Assembly (NCBI GenBank): GCA_027475525.1 | Contig: JAMWFC010000009.1 | Location: forward strand, 248,001 to 312,000 | DNA length: 64,000 nucleotides | Source: Macrolepiota albuminosa | Taxonomy: Eukaryota; Basidiomycota; Agaricomycetes; Agaricales; Agaricaceae | Direction: 5' to 3' | In this document: one piece after another, positions 1 to 10,888 of the stretch | How positions within the stretch are numbered: the first letter of the stretch is position 1 | How the letters are laid out: each line of letters begins with the position of its first letter | Notes under the pieces: model-generated | Told to the model about the DNA's origin: nothing | Database searches by the model: none | Seen by the model: the letters and a program-made list of their open reading frames with translations, nothing else | Program-made: the position numbers and the translations under genes

Positions 1-361
1 TTATTGAAGTAATGCGTCGTGTTATGTGCGGATCCAAGTCTCCCATTGCATTCCCAATCCATACGACGTGTTTTCAGATTCAAAAAACGTAACCTCCGCG
101 ATAGAATATGTACATGGTATACAACGCAGCGTGAGATGATAAAGATAAGCAAAAGACTAAGATGGAGACAGCACTGAGAGTGGAGATTGATCATGTAAGT
201 GATAACCAGAGGGCACGATAACGGTATAAACGATAGCGGGTGTGATGTGTAGCAGATGGACGATACAGAGGGAGTTAGGCAGCTGGCAGAACAACAAGCG
301 GCTAGGTAGAAGTTATCCAAGAGATCCCGAAAGGTCGTCGGTGTTCATGAGGACTTGTAGG
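1..361. other. No gene recognised
   Basis: Mixed-composition DNA with no convincing reading frame. The short plus-strand frame beginning near 242 shows no domain and overlaps the start of the acidic minus-strand frame next door. Confidence 0.5.
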
Positions 362-826
362 TCAGCGTGCAAGCTCGGCGGGCGCAGTCTCTGTTTTCTT
401 CGTCTCCTTCTCAGCATCCTTTGCCCTCTCCTCCCTAACCTCCTCATCCGCCTTTACCTCCTGACCCTTTGGCTCTGTCTCCGGTAGTGCGTCGACCTCC
501 TCCTCACTAGTAACCGACGACGAAACATGATCCGACACAGCATTAAGCGGCGGGGCTGCATCCACATCTTCCTGCAGCTCCTCTGCATCATCCTCCCCAG
601 GCAGTGGCACACTCTCCGGCTTTACTTCCTTCGACGTGGACCGAGATTCATTTAACTCAACCTCCTCGACGCCCTTCGTGACCTCCTTGACCTCCTTCTC
701 CTCCTGTTTCTGGTGCTTAGGTTCAGGTTCAGGTTCAGGCTCAGATTCAGGTTGGGACTCAGGATAGGGCGTCGGCGTCTTCGTTTCGGGCGTGTCGCTC
801 TCCCCTCTGATCTTCTTCGTCCTCAT
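362..826 (-). CDS. Hypothetical acidic, low-complexity protein (possible last exon)
   Basis: A 154-codon frame rich in Glu, Lys, Pro and Ser, with an alternating Pro-Glu run near residues 25-37. The whole visible part looks intrinsically disordered and has no catalytic motif. The frame stays open upstream of the first Met to about 920, where a TGA and a possible AG acceptor lie, so it could be the 3' exon of a spliced gene whose 5' exons fall in 900-1,200. Biased composition can create long frames by chance, so this is a weak call. No function can be suggested. Confidence 0.3.
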   Translation of the reverse strand: MRTKKIRGESDTPETKTPTPYPESQPESEPEPEPEPKHQKQEEKEVKEVTKGVEEVELNESRSTSKEVKPESVPLPGEDDAEELQEDVDAAPPLNAVSDHVSSSVTSEEEVDALPETEPKGQEVKADEEVREERAKDAEKETKKTETAPAELAR

Positions 827-1197
827 CTCCTCCGCAACTTCGGCATCGGCATTACGCTCTAAACGCCTCTTCTTCCCTTTCGTCGGCGCATTGGACGTAG
901 CTAGACACGCGCAACGCGTTTCTCAGTTTTTGTGGGTATATCCGGTAGAAGTGCTTACCGTCGTCTGCCCAGGGTCGGTCGGGCCTCAAAATGACACCGT
1001 TTGAAATCCTGCAGATGAGTTTGAACATTTCTAATTGAAGTGTAAAGTGATTCGACGCGTCGGTCAGGTGGAGATGAGGGTGGACAGGGAGATAGCTGAC
1101 TGCGCGTGTATTGTTTGGCAGGGATGCATGTGATGCTGGGAGAAAATGCAACAAACCCGATTGAGGTAAGGTCAGGTCGATACGTAGGGACTGTCAT

Positions 1198-2078
1198 TAA
1201 GCTTTAAGAAGCTGATTCATTCTCGTGATCTAAGACCCTTTGCCACTGTCATATCAATAGTCGCCTTCTGTATATTTTACTTGCTAACCTGACGTTACTT
1301 ATCATCTGTCCATATTCTTGCCCTTCACAATACCGGTGTATCTCTCTATCACGAGTCTTCGTATCAGGACCCAGATGACTTAAAAGTTATTCCCTTGGGG
1401 AATCTTATCTGAGTTCATTTTCTCTAGACATCATGTGGGCACTACTTCAGCTCCTTCTGGTCTGCTTTTACACTGTTATTCTGACCGCGCCCCGGTATCA
1501 TCACGTCTCAAAAGAGTAGACGAACATTCCGTCATGGAGCCGCTTAATATATCCTAACAACGGTCAAGTCTACAAGTGAGCAGTCTCCGCATACACCTGT
1601 CGGCTAACACATCACTGGTCCAAGCTGTCGTGGAATGCATGGTCTATTGCATCCGATTCCTTTTAATTATTCTGAAAAATCAATCCTTAGAGAGAAATGT
1701 CAGGTCTCACTCCAGCCAGTCATCTTCTTCATCTCAAGGCGCAGGAGCTTTCAGTGTTCGCTACTAAAGACCTGTCAACACCGAGGGCGTCAGATTATTT
1801 CAAGAAACACCGGAGGCGCAGGAGCTTTCAGTGTTCGCTACTAAAGACCTGTCAACACCGAGGGCGTCAGATTATTTCAAGAAACACCGGCGTGAAACGG
1901 ATTACCTTATCAGTGTTCATCAATGCATGTAATGATTATCTTTCATTCCCTGCCGTCCTCACTATCATCACCATATTAGTGACGTTGCGGTCTTCGAAGC
2001 GTTCAATCGGACCGCCCCCAGTTTCCCGCACTTTCAGGCAATTCAAGTTATGATACAATCACAAAATCGTCCCAAGTA
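1198..2078. other. Intergenic; contains one 77-bp duplication
   Basis: No coding frame with recognisable domains on either strand. The overlapping plus-strand frames around 1,576-2,053 are created partly by the 77-bp tandem duplication at 1,737-1,890 and look spurious. Confidence 0.5.
1737..1890. repeat. 77-bp exact tandem duplication
   Basis: 1,737-1,813 is repeated directly as 1,814-1,890. It is one of at least 20 duplications in the window with this exact period and is read as a probable assembly artefact. Confidence 0.9.
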
Positions 2079-3459
2079 GTGCTACAGTTCGTGGCAACTG
2101 GAATGATATCACTCTATAAATTAATCGTGATTGTTGCGATAAATCGAGAAATTCGCAGACACTTTGTGCAGCCACTACTCAGTATTCGTCTTCAGTGTCC
2201 GAAATGCGGCTTACGTCTAGCCTTTGTATTCTGTACGAGCAGTTTTCACCAGCACGCATACTCTGACGGTTTAGGCAATGAAAGTGCGATGACAGAGTCC
2301 TCGGTTGATATCGTTTTTGCTTTCTCCTTCACGGGTGTACGATCGATGAATAATGAAGTGTCGGTACGCTGGGACAACAGAAATCGTGACCCGGAAGAAT
2401 TCGACTTGTGGATTGTAGACTGTGGAGGAACTGATAAATCTCCCGGTTTGGTCTCTCGACGAATCGATACTTTCCAACCATCGACTACATTCCGTCTACC
2501 ATTTCAAGCGAACTCCTATCATTCCCCGTGAGCAATGTGTTCAACTTGAACTTACGTTTTATTGATTGTATTCAAGTGTATCATGTAAAATACAAGCTGT
2601 ACGAGAGTGAGCCCTATCAATGTTGACTCGATAAATTTTTAATCTGAAGAGTGTGCTCTGGGTTCGCAGAGGGTTTTCTCCGTCGCCTGCAAACATTCTA
2701 GGTTCAGCCCCAGTGGTAATCCAACTTGCTGTGTCCCCTACATCATCCACGACGAACGATCCGTATGTCGTTCCTTAAATTTTCAGAGAAAATATTCATT
2801 GTACTACCAGCCTTTCTTCTAGCCTCTCTTCTACCTCTCAGAGCAAGTCCACGATCCCAGCGACGAGGATTTCGTTATCATCAGGAATTCAGAGCAGGTC
2901 CACGATTCCAACGACGAAGATTTCGTCATCATCAGGAATTACCATGACCATGGAAACCTCCAACACAACACAAGTCCATACAGGACTTTCCAATCCTGGG
3001 TTTGCCCAACCGTCTCCGTCTCCGAATTTTCCTTCGCAACCAACATCATCGATTACAAACACAACAATATCAGTCTCGCAAAGCAAGAAACCTCCTGTCG
3101 GGGCAATCTTAGGGGGTGCAATCAGCGGTTCGGTTGTTTTGGCAGCATTGATACTTTTCATCGTCATAATCCTGCGCCGACGACGCCGATTATCACTGCC
3201 TACCCTCGTTCCTCTTCCCTACGATGGGAATCGTGTTGAACCCATGGACAAAAGAGCGCTCTACCGTAAACAGGACCGACTAAGGGCTCGCGATGCTCCA
3301 GTTCAATCGGCTCGTAATCATTCTGAAGATGTGGGTGTTCGTACAGACCAGGACATCCAAGCTTTGCAGATGCGCATTACCAAACTGGAAGAGAAGCAAC
3401 GACTAGTTGAGAACCAGCAATATAACTTACAACATCCTCCTGGTTATTCCACAAAATGA
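2079..3459 (+). CDS. Secreted/single-pass membrane protein with Ser/Thr-rich stalk and cytoplasmic coiled coil
   Basis: Four exons fit: about 2,079-2,527, 2,577-2,606, 2,670-2,762 and 2,823-3,459, with introns of 49, 63 and 60 bp that keep frame. The first exon holds an extracellular module (VRWDNRNRDPEEFDLWIV) like the domain found in many basidiomycete single-pass surface proteins. A Ser/Thr/Pro-rich stalk follows, including a 17-residue imperfect duplication at 2,841-2,941. Next comes a membrane span (GAILGGAISGSVVLAALILF, encoded near 3,100-3,165), a basic stop-transfer run of five Arg, and a tail ending in a short heptad-like coiled coil. The layout resembles SKG6/Mid2-type wall sensors, but this is inference. 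The true start and signal peptide are unclear; the N-terminal 60 residues of the frame do not look like a clean signal. Confidence 0.6.
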
Positions 3460-3773
3460 TATATAGCCACTTCTGGATTCACCTTTTTCTTTGATTGCAA
3501 TTTTCTTTTCTTTTGTGGTTGAAAGTGCAAATCACAGGAAGGACGGAGATCATATCAATCAAAATCAAAACAAGGTCAGAGGCGCGAAGAAGTTAAGCGC
3601 GGGACTATTGCATACAACTGATAGAACTTCAGTGTCTAAGAGACATCGACGATAGGTCTGCCTTCTCTCCGCCTCAGACCACTCGGCAAGTACGCATCCT
3701 TGAAAAGTGCCAAAGAGATATTAGTGAGTGCAATTCATGAATTTTCTAGGTCTGTCGCTTGTGCAGAGAAGAA
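3460..3773. other. 3' flank, no gene seen
   Basis: Follows the membrane-protein gene. It contains T-rich stretches suited to a 3' UTR but no frame with recognisable content. Confidence 0.4.
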
Positions 3774-3831
3774 AGCGTGCCATGTCTTTGATACACCTCC
3801 CTTTTTTTCAATATCGAGCATGAGACCCTTG
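3774..3831 (-). repeat. Copy of the 5' module of the APH-like gene
   Basis: This ~57-bp stretch matches 6,113-6,167 with only a few differences, including the bases around an ATG on the minus strand (Met-Ala-Arg). At 6.1 kb that ATG is the putative start of the APH-like gene. Here the frame stops after about 20 codons, so it is a stranded promoter/start fragment. Confidence 0.6.
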
Positions 3832-3984
3832 ACGTCATGTTACTCAGTACGATTGAGGGTAAATAAGGTAAATAATAAGCTACGAGAGTGATTCCCCCCC
3901 GCGTACGGAGAATGACAGCCCCGGCGCGTCCAACCACTGTTTTAGACCGTCCTCCCCTCTTGAGACTCTTGACGTGCGTAACGT

Positions 3985-4313
3985 ATCGACGCTCCGTAGT
4001 ATGCTCTGAGAGTATATGCAGCAGCGCGCCCAGCAAGCTATGTGGATGCATAACTGGCTCCTAGACATCGACCTCACCCAAACGCTCCCAGCCATCATCC
4101 ACGTAGACTGTCGGACATTCACGTGCCAAACATATCGATATACGGTATCACTTTATACGCGACCAAATCAAAAGAGAGAACATAAAATTGCAGCACGTCT
4201 CGACACACGACATGATAGCCGACACACTTACCAAGGCGTTACCGCGCGAGATTTTCATTAAATATCGAGATAAACTTCGAGTATTGCCTCCCTCGGTTGA
4301 CGTCTAGTGGGAG
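3985..4313 (+). pseudogene. Ty1/Copia RNase H C-terminal fragment
   Basis: Reads in two frames as the end of a Copia RNase H domain. One frame gives QAMWMHNWLLDIDLTQTLPA. After a frame change near 4,110 it reads SRAKHIDIRYHFIRDQ and then a THDMIADTLTKALP block, ending at a stop at 4,305-4,307. SRAKHIDIRYH and the MIADTLTK block are hallmark Copia 3' motifs. A purine-rich tract (gtgggag) follows directly, then an LTR-like TGTCGAG start at 4,314. The rest of the polyprotein is absent. Confidence 0.75.
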
Positions 4314-4437
4314 TGTCGAGGGAAAATGACGTTCAACTCCGGGATATTACCTCAAAAAGTGGTCACATATGATCATGTTATGACGTACGCCACATTTACT
4401 ATTCAGTTTTATTTTCTACTTTACATCATGGTATTTT
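4314..4437 (+). mobile_element. Truncated Copia 3' LTR
   Basis: Begins with TGTCGAG just after the purine tract of the preceding RNase H fragment. It is cut off near 4,438 by a second Copia fragment, so only about 125 bp remain. Confidence 0.45.
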
Positions 4438-4680
4438 CCATGCAAGACAACTCCCCCGCTCTGTCGCTCGCTCAATGCACCAAGGGCCACGCTCGCGCAA
4501 AGCACATCGATATCCGCCACCACTACATACGAGAACGTGTCAAACAGGGAGAGATCGAAGTTATTCACATTCCCTCTACTCAAAACCCGGCGGATCTGCT
4601 CATTAAGCCATTAGGCCGTATAAACCACTCCTATCTTGTTGGTCTCCTTTGTCTTAGGCAACAGCTAGAGTCTGGGGGAG
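4438..4680 (+). pseudogene. Second Ty1/Copia RNase H fragment
   Basis: Encodes DNSPALSLAQCTKGHARAKH, then IDIRHHYIRERVKQGEIEVI and the NPADLLIKPL block, the conserved C-terminal part of Copia RNase H, up to about 4,690. The frame is open. A longer frame from 4,326 fuses LTR sequence to it and is not meaningful. The element differs from its neighbour in sequence, so two families ended up side by side. It ends in a purine-rich tract (tctgggggag). Confidence 0.75.
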
Positions 4681-4971
4681 TGTCGGAATAGACTCACCGC
4701 TGTGGCGGCGGCGTGCCGGTTACTTCCCGGCATCTCAAGTTTTGTTTTATTTCTTTATTTTATCCACTTATATCCTTCCCCAGGGCGATCGTGGACGATC
4801 GTCCTGTATAGTTATTCAGCCACCGCCCTCCTATATTGGGAGAGGCCCTTTTCACTAGCCCTCAGTTTTCCCAAAGACTGAGGGTATGTTACTTTACCTC
4901 CCGCTTATTCTAGTCAATACTTACGTGTGACCTGTAGACTTAAGACTTACTTCGTATTACACTCTGAAACA
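4681..4971 (+). mobile_element. Copia 3' LTR (TGTCGG...AAACA)
   Basis: Starts with TGTCGGAATA immediately after the polypurine tract at 4,671-4,680 and probably ends at ACTCTGAAACA, giving about 291 bp. The 3' limit is inferred from the TG...CA rule, because no matching 5' LTR is present in the window. Confidence 0.55.
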
Positions 4972-5039
4972 ATGTTAAGGAGGCTTTGTTTCATAGTCGT
5001 CCTCATAAAGTCGTCAAAAGCGCACAACAATCTGTCATA

Positions 5040-6122
5040 TTATCTACCTATGGGCAACATCTTCCCTATCCGCCTCAACCAGAGATCCTGGCGAAAATAC
5101 GGGCCACAGATAAACGGAATTAACAGCTTCCACAACTTGTCGGGTTCCCCGATATTCTGTCTGACCATTGCCAAATACTCAAAATGCGGGGGATAATATC
5201 CCGCCCACGCCCAGTCAAGCATCCAAAGACGACCATCTTCATCTACAATAATATTTTGAAGGTTGATATCTTGATGCGACAGCACCAGAGGTCCTGAATC
5301 GTCAAAACGCTCGGTCCTGAAAGGGTCATCTTGTGGAATAGGTTCAAAATCCAGCGTCATCTGATGACGATCGTTAAAGAAGGCTGAAAGTTCGCGATAC
5401 GACGCAAACGGACCACGGTCAGGTCTGATCGTGCTAAAGACAGGAGAATGACATTCCTGTGGTTTCGCACTTAGTGGACCTGGTGCCGTCGTGGCAGACG
5501 CTGTCAAGCGACGGAGTTGACGGACATAACGTCGCAGCGTGAAAGCGATGCAGATCTTCCGCCAAGCGGAAAGCGTTGACCATACTTCATCTAGGGTTGA
5601 ACCTGGGATCAAGTCCATGATGATCCAAACATTTACACTGCTTTTGACAACGCGGCGGACGCGTGGGACAGGGATAGTCGTCTCTGCAAACAATAGATTG
5701 AGAGCATTTGCTTCTGTTGCATCACAGGTTGAGCATGAGTCCTGGGAAGGCTTTGCGACGGTGTCGGCCGTCAATTTTAGAACTCTCTCATCGAAGTGTA
5801 GTTTAGGAGCCTTCTTCCTGAGTTCAAGAATTTCCTCATCACTCAGAGAGTCGACACTGGATGACTGGGTGATACACTTGAGCGCAACCTAAAGTGGTGA
5901 ATACACTAGTGTACTCACGGAAATGCTCCTCTGAGGTCTCCTGTCCGGCAACAGGGAGGTCAAGATGACGTCAAGGACATCTGCTATCGTTCCCAAAAAG
6001 GTGTAAAAGAACACTTTTGCATCCATCACGGAGGAATGTGGAAGAATTGTCATCAATTTGCTGGTAAATGTAGCGGGTGGAAGTAGAAAATGAGTTTTTA
6101 GGTCATGCAAAATGCGTGCCAT
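5040..6122 (-). CDS. APH-fold (aminoglycoside phosphotransferase-like) protein kinase-like enzyme, possibly inactivated
   Basis: The main frame runs from about 5,890 down to 5,040. It shows the APH/choline-kinase catalytic loop HQDINLQNIIVDEDGRLWML and the metal-binding DWAWAG, with an upstream nucleotide-fold region (VPRVRRVVKSSVNVWIIMDL, then PGST). Such fungal proteins probably phosphorylate small molecules or proteins; the substrate is unknown. Upstream, a 77-codon frame with ATG at 6,122 continues in the same register through a TAG at 5,889-5,891. A 30-bp segment there (GTGAGT...TTTAG) could be a very short intron. Otherwise the TAG is a true stop and translation must start later. A start at the TTG near 5,774 is unlikely. 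The 5' flank is shared with 3,774-3,831, and a Copia LTR fragment abuts it. Confidence 0.6.
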
Positions 6123-6167
6123 GTCTTTGATCCACCTTCCTTTTTTTCAATATCGAGCATGAGACCC

Positions 6168-6205
6168 TGTTGGGGAGGATCGCGAACGCGTCAAGCACAC
6201 GTGAT
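6168..6205 (+). mobile_element. Short Copia LTR 5' fragment
   Basis: TGTTGGGGAGGATCGCGAAC and the following CGCGTCAAG match the 5' end of the LTR at 62,073 (same family, plus orientation). It is cut off at the degenerate Copia that begins at about 6,191 and sits about 45 bp upstream of the APH-like gene start. Confidence 0.5.
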
Positions 6206-8604
6206 CAGTAGCGAGATAATGGGGAAGCGGGATACGGAGGGAGCTTGTGGAACTAGTGTTTCAGCAGATCTTGATGCAGAATAGGTGAGGACAGGAGTGG
6301 CATTGATGGTGTCCTCTGGAACCAGCGCTGCCAGTTTCTCTGTGGATGGTGCATTCTCATGCATTTCAAATTCTGCAAGGTCTCCAGAACTGTCAGCCTC
6401 CACAAAGCATATGTCTCTGGCAGTAATGAGCTTCCCAGTCTCAACATCCTCAAGTCTATAGCCTTTTGTTTCGTCAGTCCACCATCTGATCATGCGGCAT
6501 TTTACTGATGTGACTTCTAGTTTTCTTCAACGAACCTTCTTTGGGATGTTGGCGTATGCGATCAAACCAAATATTTGTAAGTGGGATACATCAGGTTTCT
6601 GACCAGTCCAGGCTTCTCAGGGTACGATGTCATTTAAGGCGGTTGTTGGTGAGCAGTTTTGAATGTGGATCACATATATGAGTGCCTCATCCCAGTAACG
6701 CAGATCCATTCTGGCAGAGTAGAGCATGCAACAGACTATTTTGAAGAGCATGGCAATGGCCCTCTTGGCTATTCTATTTTGCTCTGGAGTGTAGGGGATG
6801 GTTGTTTCATGAACAACTCTATTACGACGGCAAAATTCGGTAAGCAGTTCTTTCAAGAATTCTGTCCCTACATCTGAGCACATCTGTTTTAACTTTAACC
6901 CTGACTGCCTCTTCAACATTGCAACAATGTCTTGCAGTGCAGCACCAGCTTCGCTTTTTAGCCTTAGTGGCTGATCAACCTTGAAATGCAAGCTGACCTC
7001 GACAACAACCAAAGCATACTGCATCCCTGTCCATGTCTTGACAGACATTGGACCAGTGAGATCGACTATGATGAGGTCTATTTTTCCATAAATGGCAGTG
7101 CTCACAAAAGGTAAGGGGGTGCAATGTGATTTGCTAAGGGCACAGCCCTTGCATATATAGTCATAAGTGGTGAGGGATGTGATAGTAAGGCCTGTTACCA
7201 TACTCTTCCATCGCATATCTCTGATTGCATCATAATTCAAATATCCAAGGTGCTGATGCCATAGGTGGAGGCTTCTACTTGTGACATAGGCAGATTTATC
7301 TTAAATTGCAATGCAGGCAATGTGATACAGGGTGCCATTACTACCCAGTAGTGATGCATGGAATAATTCTACCCCATTCTTTAACATAATTAGCCCAATC
7401 TCAAATCTCTCTGTGTAACTTGTATAAGTTGCACCCTGATGTTGTAGAATTCCAAAGCTAACAAGGTTGGCAGCAATTTTAGGAACATAGAAGATGTCGG
7501 CTAATGTGATGGTTTTAGAACCATTTGGTGACTGTGTCTGAAATTTCACAGTCCCACACTCTGCAACAAGTATGTTGTGTGCATCCTCCACTGAGATCCA
7601 GTCATTGTCTAAACTGGCAGTAACTGGTGTGTATGTGACGAAGAATGCTAGGTCAAAAAATATATGGGACATTGCACCAGAGTCAAGGAGCACATCACCA
7701 GTGTGTCCAAACTTGCCAGCCATGTACACCTGCCCTGGTTTACCACAGAGTTCTTGGAAATCAGTGGTGGTGAGGTTGGCAGTTCCTGAACCCTTGCCAG
7801 CTTTCTTTTCTTTTCATCCTCTATCTGTTTTGGGCACTTATTAATCCAGTGACCAAGTTTCTCACAGTAGAAGCACTTATCATTGGTATTTGGCTTGTGG
7901 GCTTTCTTTTTGCCTTCTGATATCTTGGCAGCAAGCAGAGCTGTTTTGCTCTCTTTCTCATGAAAATGATGGTTGTATTCAGCCTGCAACCTGGTTGAAA
8001 CATTTTCAGGAGTGAATGACTCCATTCCAAATAGTTGGATTTTGATTAAATCCCAAAATAACATATGTGGTAATGAGAAAACAAGCACACAAGCAACATG
8101 AATATCTGAAAGTTCTTTGCCAGCTGCCATTATCTTATTTTTGATGTCAAGCATTGCAGCGATGTGGTCGGCCATACAGGTGCCATCAGCATACTTCTAA
8201 GTATAAAGTTTCTCAAAGTAATAATGCATGTTGATTTTCTGCCAATTTGTGGCATGTAGTGCCTTCCAGCCATCTCACATAGCTTTGGCAGTGGTTTTGT
8301 CTGCCACATAGGGCCACTGAGAACTCTTAGCTGCAGACTTTATCAATCCTTGTGCTGCTTGATCCTGCAATATCCACTCAAGGTATTTCTTCTTTCAACT
8401 TTCCAGGCTGACTCAGCTGGTCCCTCAGGCTTTACATTGTCTGGTTTTAAAGGCTGTTCCTCATCCCCAGTGACAATGAGCCAGAGAAAACAAGCTTGCA
8501 AAGTGGCCTTTATATGTTTGGCCTACAATGTGTAGTTTTTGCCATTAAGCTCAGGAAACTTGAATGCATCTCCAGAACTGGACAATGCAGCATTGAGTAG
8601 ACTG
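6191..8604 (-). pseudogene. Decayed Ty1/Copia element: gag, protease, integrase
   Basis: Read from right to left. The gag N-terminus near 8,600-8,350 contains FPELNGKNYT and has Trp changed to stop. Gag continues at 8,175-7,800 with zinc knuckle CFYCEKLGHWINKC. The aspartic protease DSGAMSH lies near 7,680. GAG-pre-integrase and the integrase core occupy 7,240-6,617, with CSDVGTEF and a HETTIPYTPEQNRIAKRA region. A post-integrase stretch is at 6,493-6,191. Frames are broken by stops and shifts, many explained by CpG transitions. Reverse transcriptase and RNase H are missing because the element is cut at about 6,200. Confidence 0.8.
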
Positions 8605-8610
8605 CTAGTA

Positions 8611-8622
8611 GGGCTCATAACC
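8611..8622 (-). other. Copia primer-binding site
   Basis: Minus strand GGTTATGAGCCC directly follows the LTR end TTTGTCA. It is complementary to GGGCTCATAACC, the anticodon stem-loop of initiator tRNA-Met, the site used by half-tRNA-primed Copia elements. Confidence 0.6.
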
Positions 8623-8900
8623 TGACAAAGGGACGTCTTGAATGTGTGTGAGGAAGGTCATGGTCAGCACAGGCAAGTGACAATAAAATCTTGACTTAGT
8701 ATTCATGTGGAAACTGGAGTTCAATGCAAGAAGTTTAGTATATTCATGTATTAGGAACAATGTAACTATTGTGCTCACATGGAGTTCAACACAAGAACTT
8801 GAACCCCATGTGGGCAAACATGAATGTAAAAACTGCAGCCTCTTGCAACTATTGGCACTTGTAGGTCCAATAATAAAATATAGATTGAGGAATTCAACCA
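8623..8900 (-). mobile_element. 5' LTR of the 6.2-8.6 kb Copia
   Basis: About 278 bp between TGGTTGAATT (minus strand, at 8,900) and TTTGTCA at the primer-binding site. Length agrees with the 273-279 bp LTRs of the other Copia copies in the window. The outer border rests on the TG...CA rule only. Confidence 0.5.
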
Positions 8901-9177
8901 AGCACTTTTATTATTTCTTCACTCTCCTTTCATTCATTCTCTTATTTCTTCTGCCATTCGCTCATATTACTGTTTCTATTCTTTCAACATTATCTGTTAG
9001 TACTATTCTCAGCCCTTGAGGTGCTCTGGTTTTTTAGCTACTATTCAGACAAGTGTGGGCCCTTCAGCACCGCTTCCAGACCACTTAGATAAGCCAGAGT
9101 TTGCCTTTCTAACTTCCAAAGTCCAGAGGTTTCCTGCCTTGTTTGTACAGTTGTTTATTTAGGCAATTTTTGAGTTT
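8901..9177 (-). repeat. Dispersed repeat A, copy 1 (Copia tail)
   Basis: Shared with 22,325-22,538 (same orientation on the plus strand) and 54,111-54,424 (opposite). Read on the minus strand it follows the gag C-terminus and is probably the 3' region/LTR of that non-autonomous Copia family. Confidence 0.6.
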
Positions 9178-10033
9178 TTAAGGTTTTGTTGTACTGTACA
9201 TTGTTTCCCATGCTTCAGAGGCCCCAGAAGCATCCAACCTGGCATAGGAAATCCCTAGACTTGTTCTCTTTGGATCTCCCTCTGCCAGCTGTGTGACTGA
9301 GCTATAGCCTTCAGAGGTCGCCCTTACAGTTTGTAGTGCAGTAACAGATGGAGTGGTAGGTTTCTGCATCTTCAGGTGCTCCCAGTGTATCAATAATCCT
9401 GTGACTAAATCAGCCAAGGTTTTTGTAGGTTACAGACTGGCTATGACAGTGTTCCAAGACTCAGATAATGACATCAAGATAATGGATCTGAATGTGGCAT
9501 TGGGTGCATTCACTCCTCTCTCCATGGTAATCTTTCATTTGACATGCAAGTCCAATAAATGAGCTAAGAGGTCACTTTCATCTGCCAATCTTGTTCTACA
9601 CAGCATGTTTTTAGCTCCCATTGCAGCTAAGTCTGACACAGTGCCATAAGCTTCAGTCAATAACTTCCAGGCTTCTGCTGCAGAGCCATCCATATTATAC
9701 TGAGCCCAACCAGGTTTTTACAGTTGTAGATAATAAGTGTAAGCATCCACACATCATAAACATCCTATTCATCTGGCAATGGGATGCATGAGTTCCATGG
9801 AGTTGACTTATCCATTTTTTCTACCATGAGGACCCTTTTCACTTCTTCCTTGTCCTCCTTGGTGCCTTTTGTGTTGGTGGCACTTGGCTGGAGATACTTC
9901 CATTGAGATATCCTTTTGCTCTGTGTGCATGTGCTGCTATCAGCACCCTGTTTTTGAAGTGAACAAAATTTGTCCCATTGAAGTGTAGTTCTTCCAGAAA
10001 CACCAGAGGGCCATTGGATGTAAAGTTGGACAT
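9178..10033 (-). pseudogene. Copia-type gag (UBN2-like), no pol
   Basis: The frame opens at an ATG at 10,033 with a gag N-terminus (ELHFNGTNFVHFKNRVLIAA). After several stops it resumes as LLDLHVKWKITMERGVNAPN, and the C-terminus at 9,417-9,178 contains SVTQLAEGDPKRTSLGISYA. A related C-terminus lies on the plus strand near 53,850-54,110. No protease, integrase or RT follows before the repeat tail, so this is either an internally deleted or a gag-only non-autonomous element. Frame breaks are mostly CA/TG transitions. Confidence 0.65.
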
Positions 10034-10110
10034 TTTTGTGCCCGTTCTGTGTATGAGTTGTTTTTATGTTGTGAATACAAAATTTCTGTGCAGGTTTTTA
10101 CCAACAAAAT

Positions 10111-10123
10111 GGGGCCCATAACC
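10111..10123 (-). other. Copia primer-binding site
   Basis: Minus strand GGTTATGGGCCCC follows the LTR end CTCTACA. It is identical to the site of the intact Copia at 62,346. Confidence 0.6.
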
Positions 10124-10402
10124 TGTAGAGTATTGTAAGATACTGTTATCCCTCAGAGCTCATGATGTAGTCGGTGAAACAACTATATTACCTGTAGAGT
10201 ATTGTAATATACTGTTATCTACAGGCTTTGGTAAGTATAAGTAAGTGTAATAGGTAACTGCCAACATACCCCTCAAAGCTCATGACATAGTTAGTGAAAC
10301 AACTGAGAGGCACATTTGTTGATAGCCATATATATACTGTAAAAATCAAGGTTTGTGAATAAAGATTGAGAAATAAAATTGTTGTGCCGTGGTGGCGCAA
10401 CA
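10124..10402 (-). mobile_element. 5' LTR of the 9.2-10.0 kb Copia gag element
   Basis: About 279 bp, TGTTGCGCCACC (minus strand, at 10,402) to CTCTACA at 10,124. It contains a TATA-like tatatatac, and a block (10,119-10,186) is repeated in diverged form within the LTR at 10,191-10,304. Confidence 0.55.
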
Positions 10403-10888
10403 TAACGAATGGATAAATAACAAATACTCAAGAAATATAAATGAAGTAAATAATTAATGTACTGCTTACAAGCGCTGGTCCACCGGTGATTACGGGCAAT
10501 GCCGGTGATGGATGACATCAACAAACCACGTGCACGGGCCTGGGCCCGATGTCTCCAAACCACTCAGTTTTCGCTTCAATCATTATTGGCTTATTGGCAG
10601 TGTGTGAGGTTTAACGTATTCTAAGCTTACTAACCTTGGCGGACTGGGGGTAATTATGCCAAGTTTAGACATCAATCAAATTGTGATGCCGAGGTGATCG
10701 TGAGGAAAAAACATTGTGTAAACTACCCCATTGGGAAAATCATCTCCTATCACTTGTCAAATGAAAAAATTTCCGAGTGAGAGCACATGCTCTTGCTCCA
10801 ACAAGTGACATCTATGTATATTCTCACGTCAGGACAAGTCCTATGTAAACTTGGTCTGTTCTTTCATCTAACCCATTGAATAACCACC
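10403..10888. other. 5' flank of the monooxygenase gene
   Basis: No coding content seen. It is the likely promoter region of the gene starting at 10,889; no single element can be assigned. Confidence 0.4.

Noticed and set aside
2841..2941. 51-bp duplication as assembly artefact
   Set aside because: Copies differ at several bases and keep frame; a normal coding duplication.
4326..4691. Single 121-codon gene
   Set aside because: Fusion by chance of LTR sequence to a Copia RNase H fragment.
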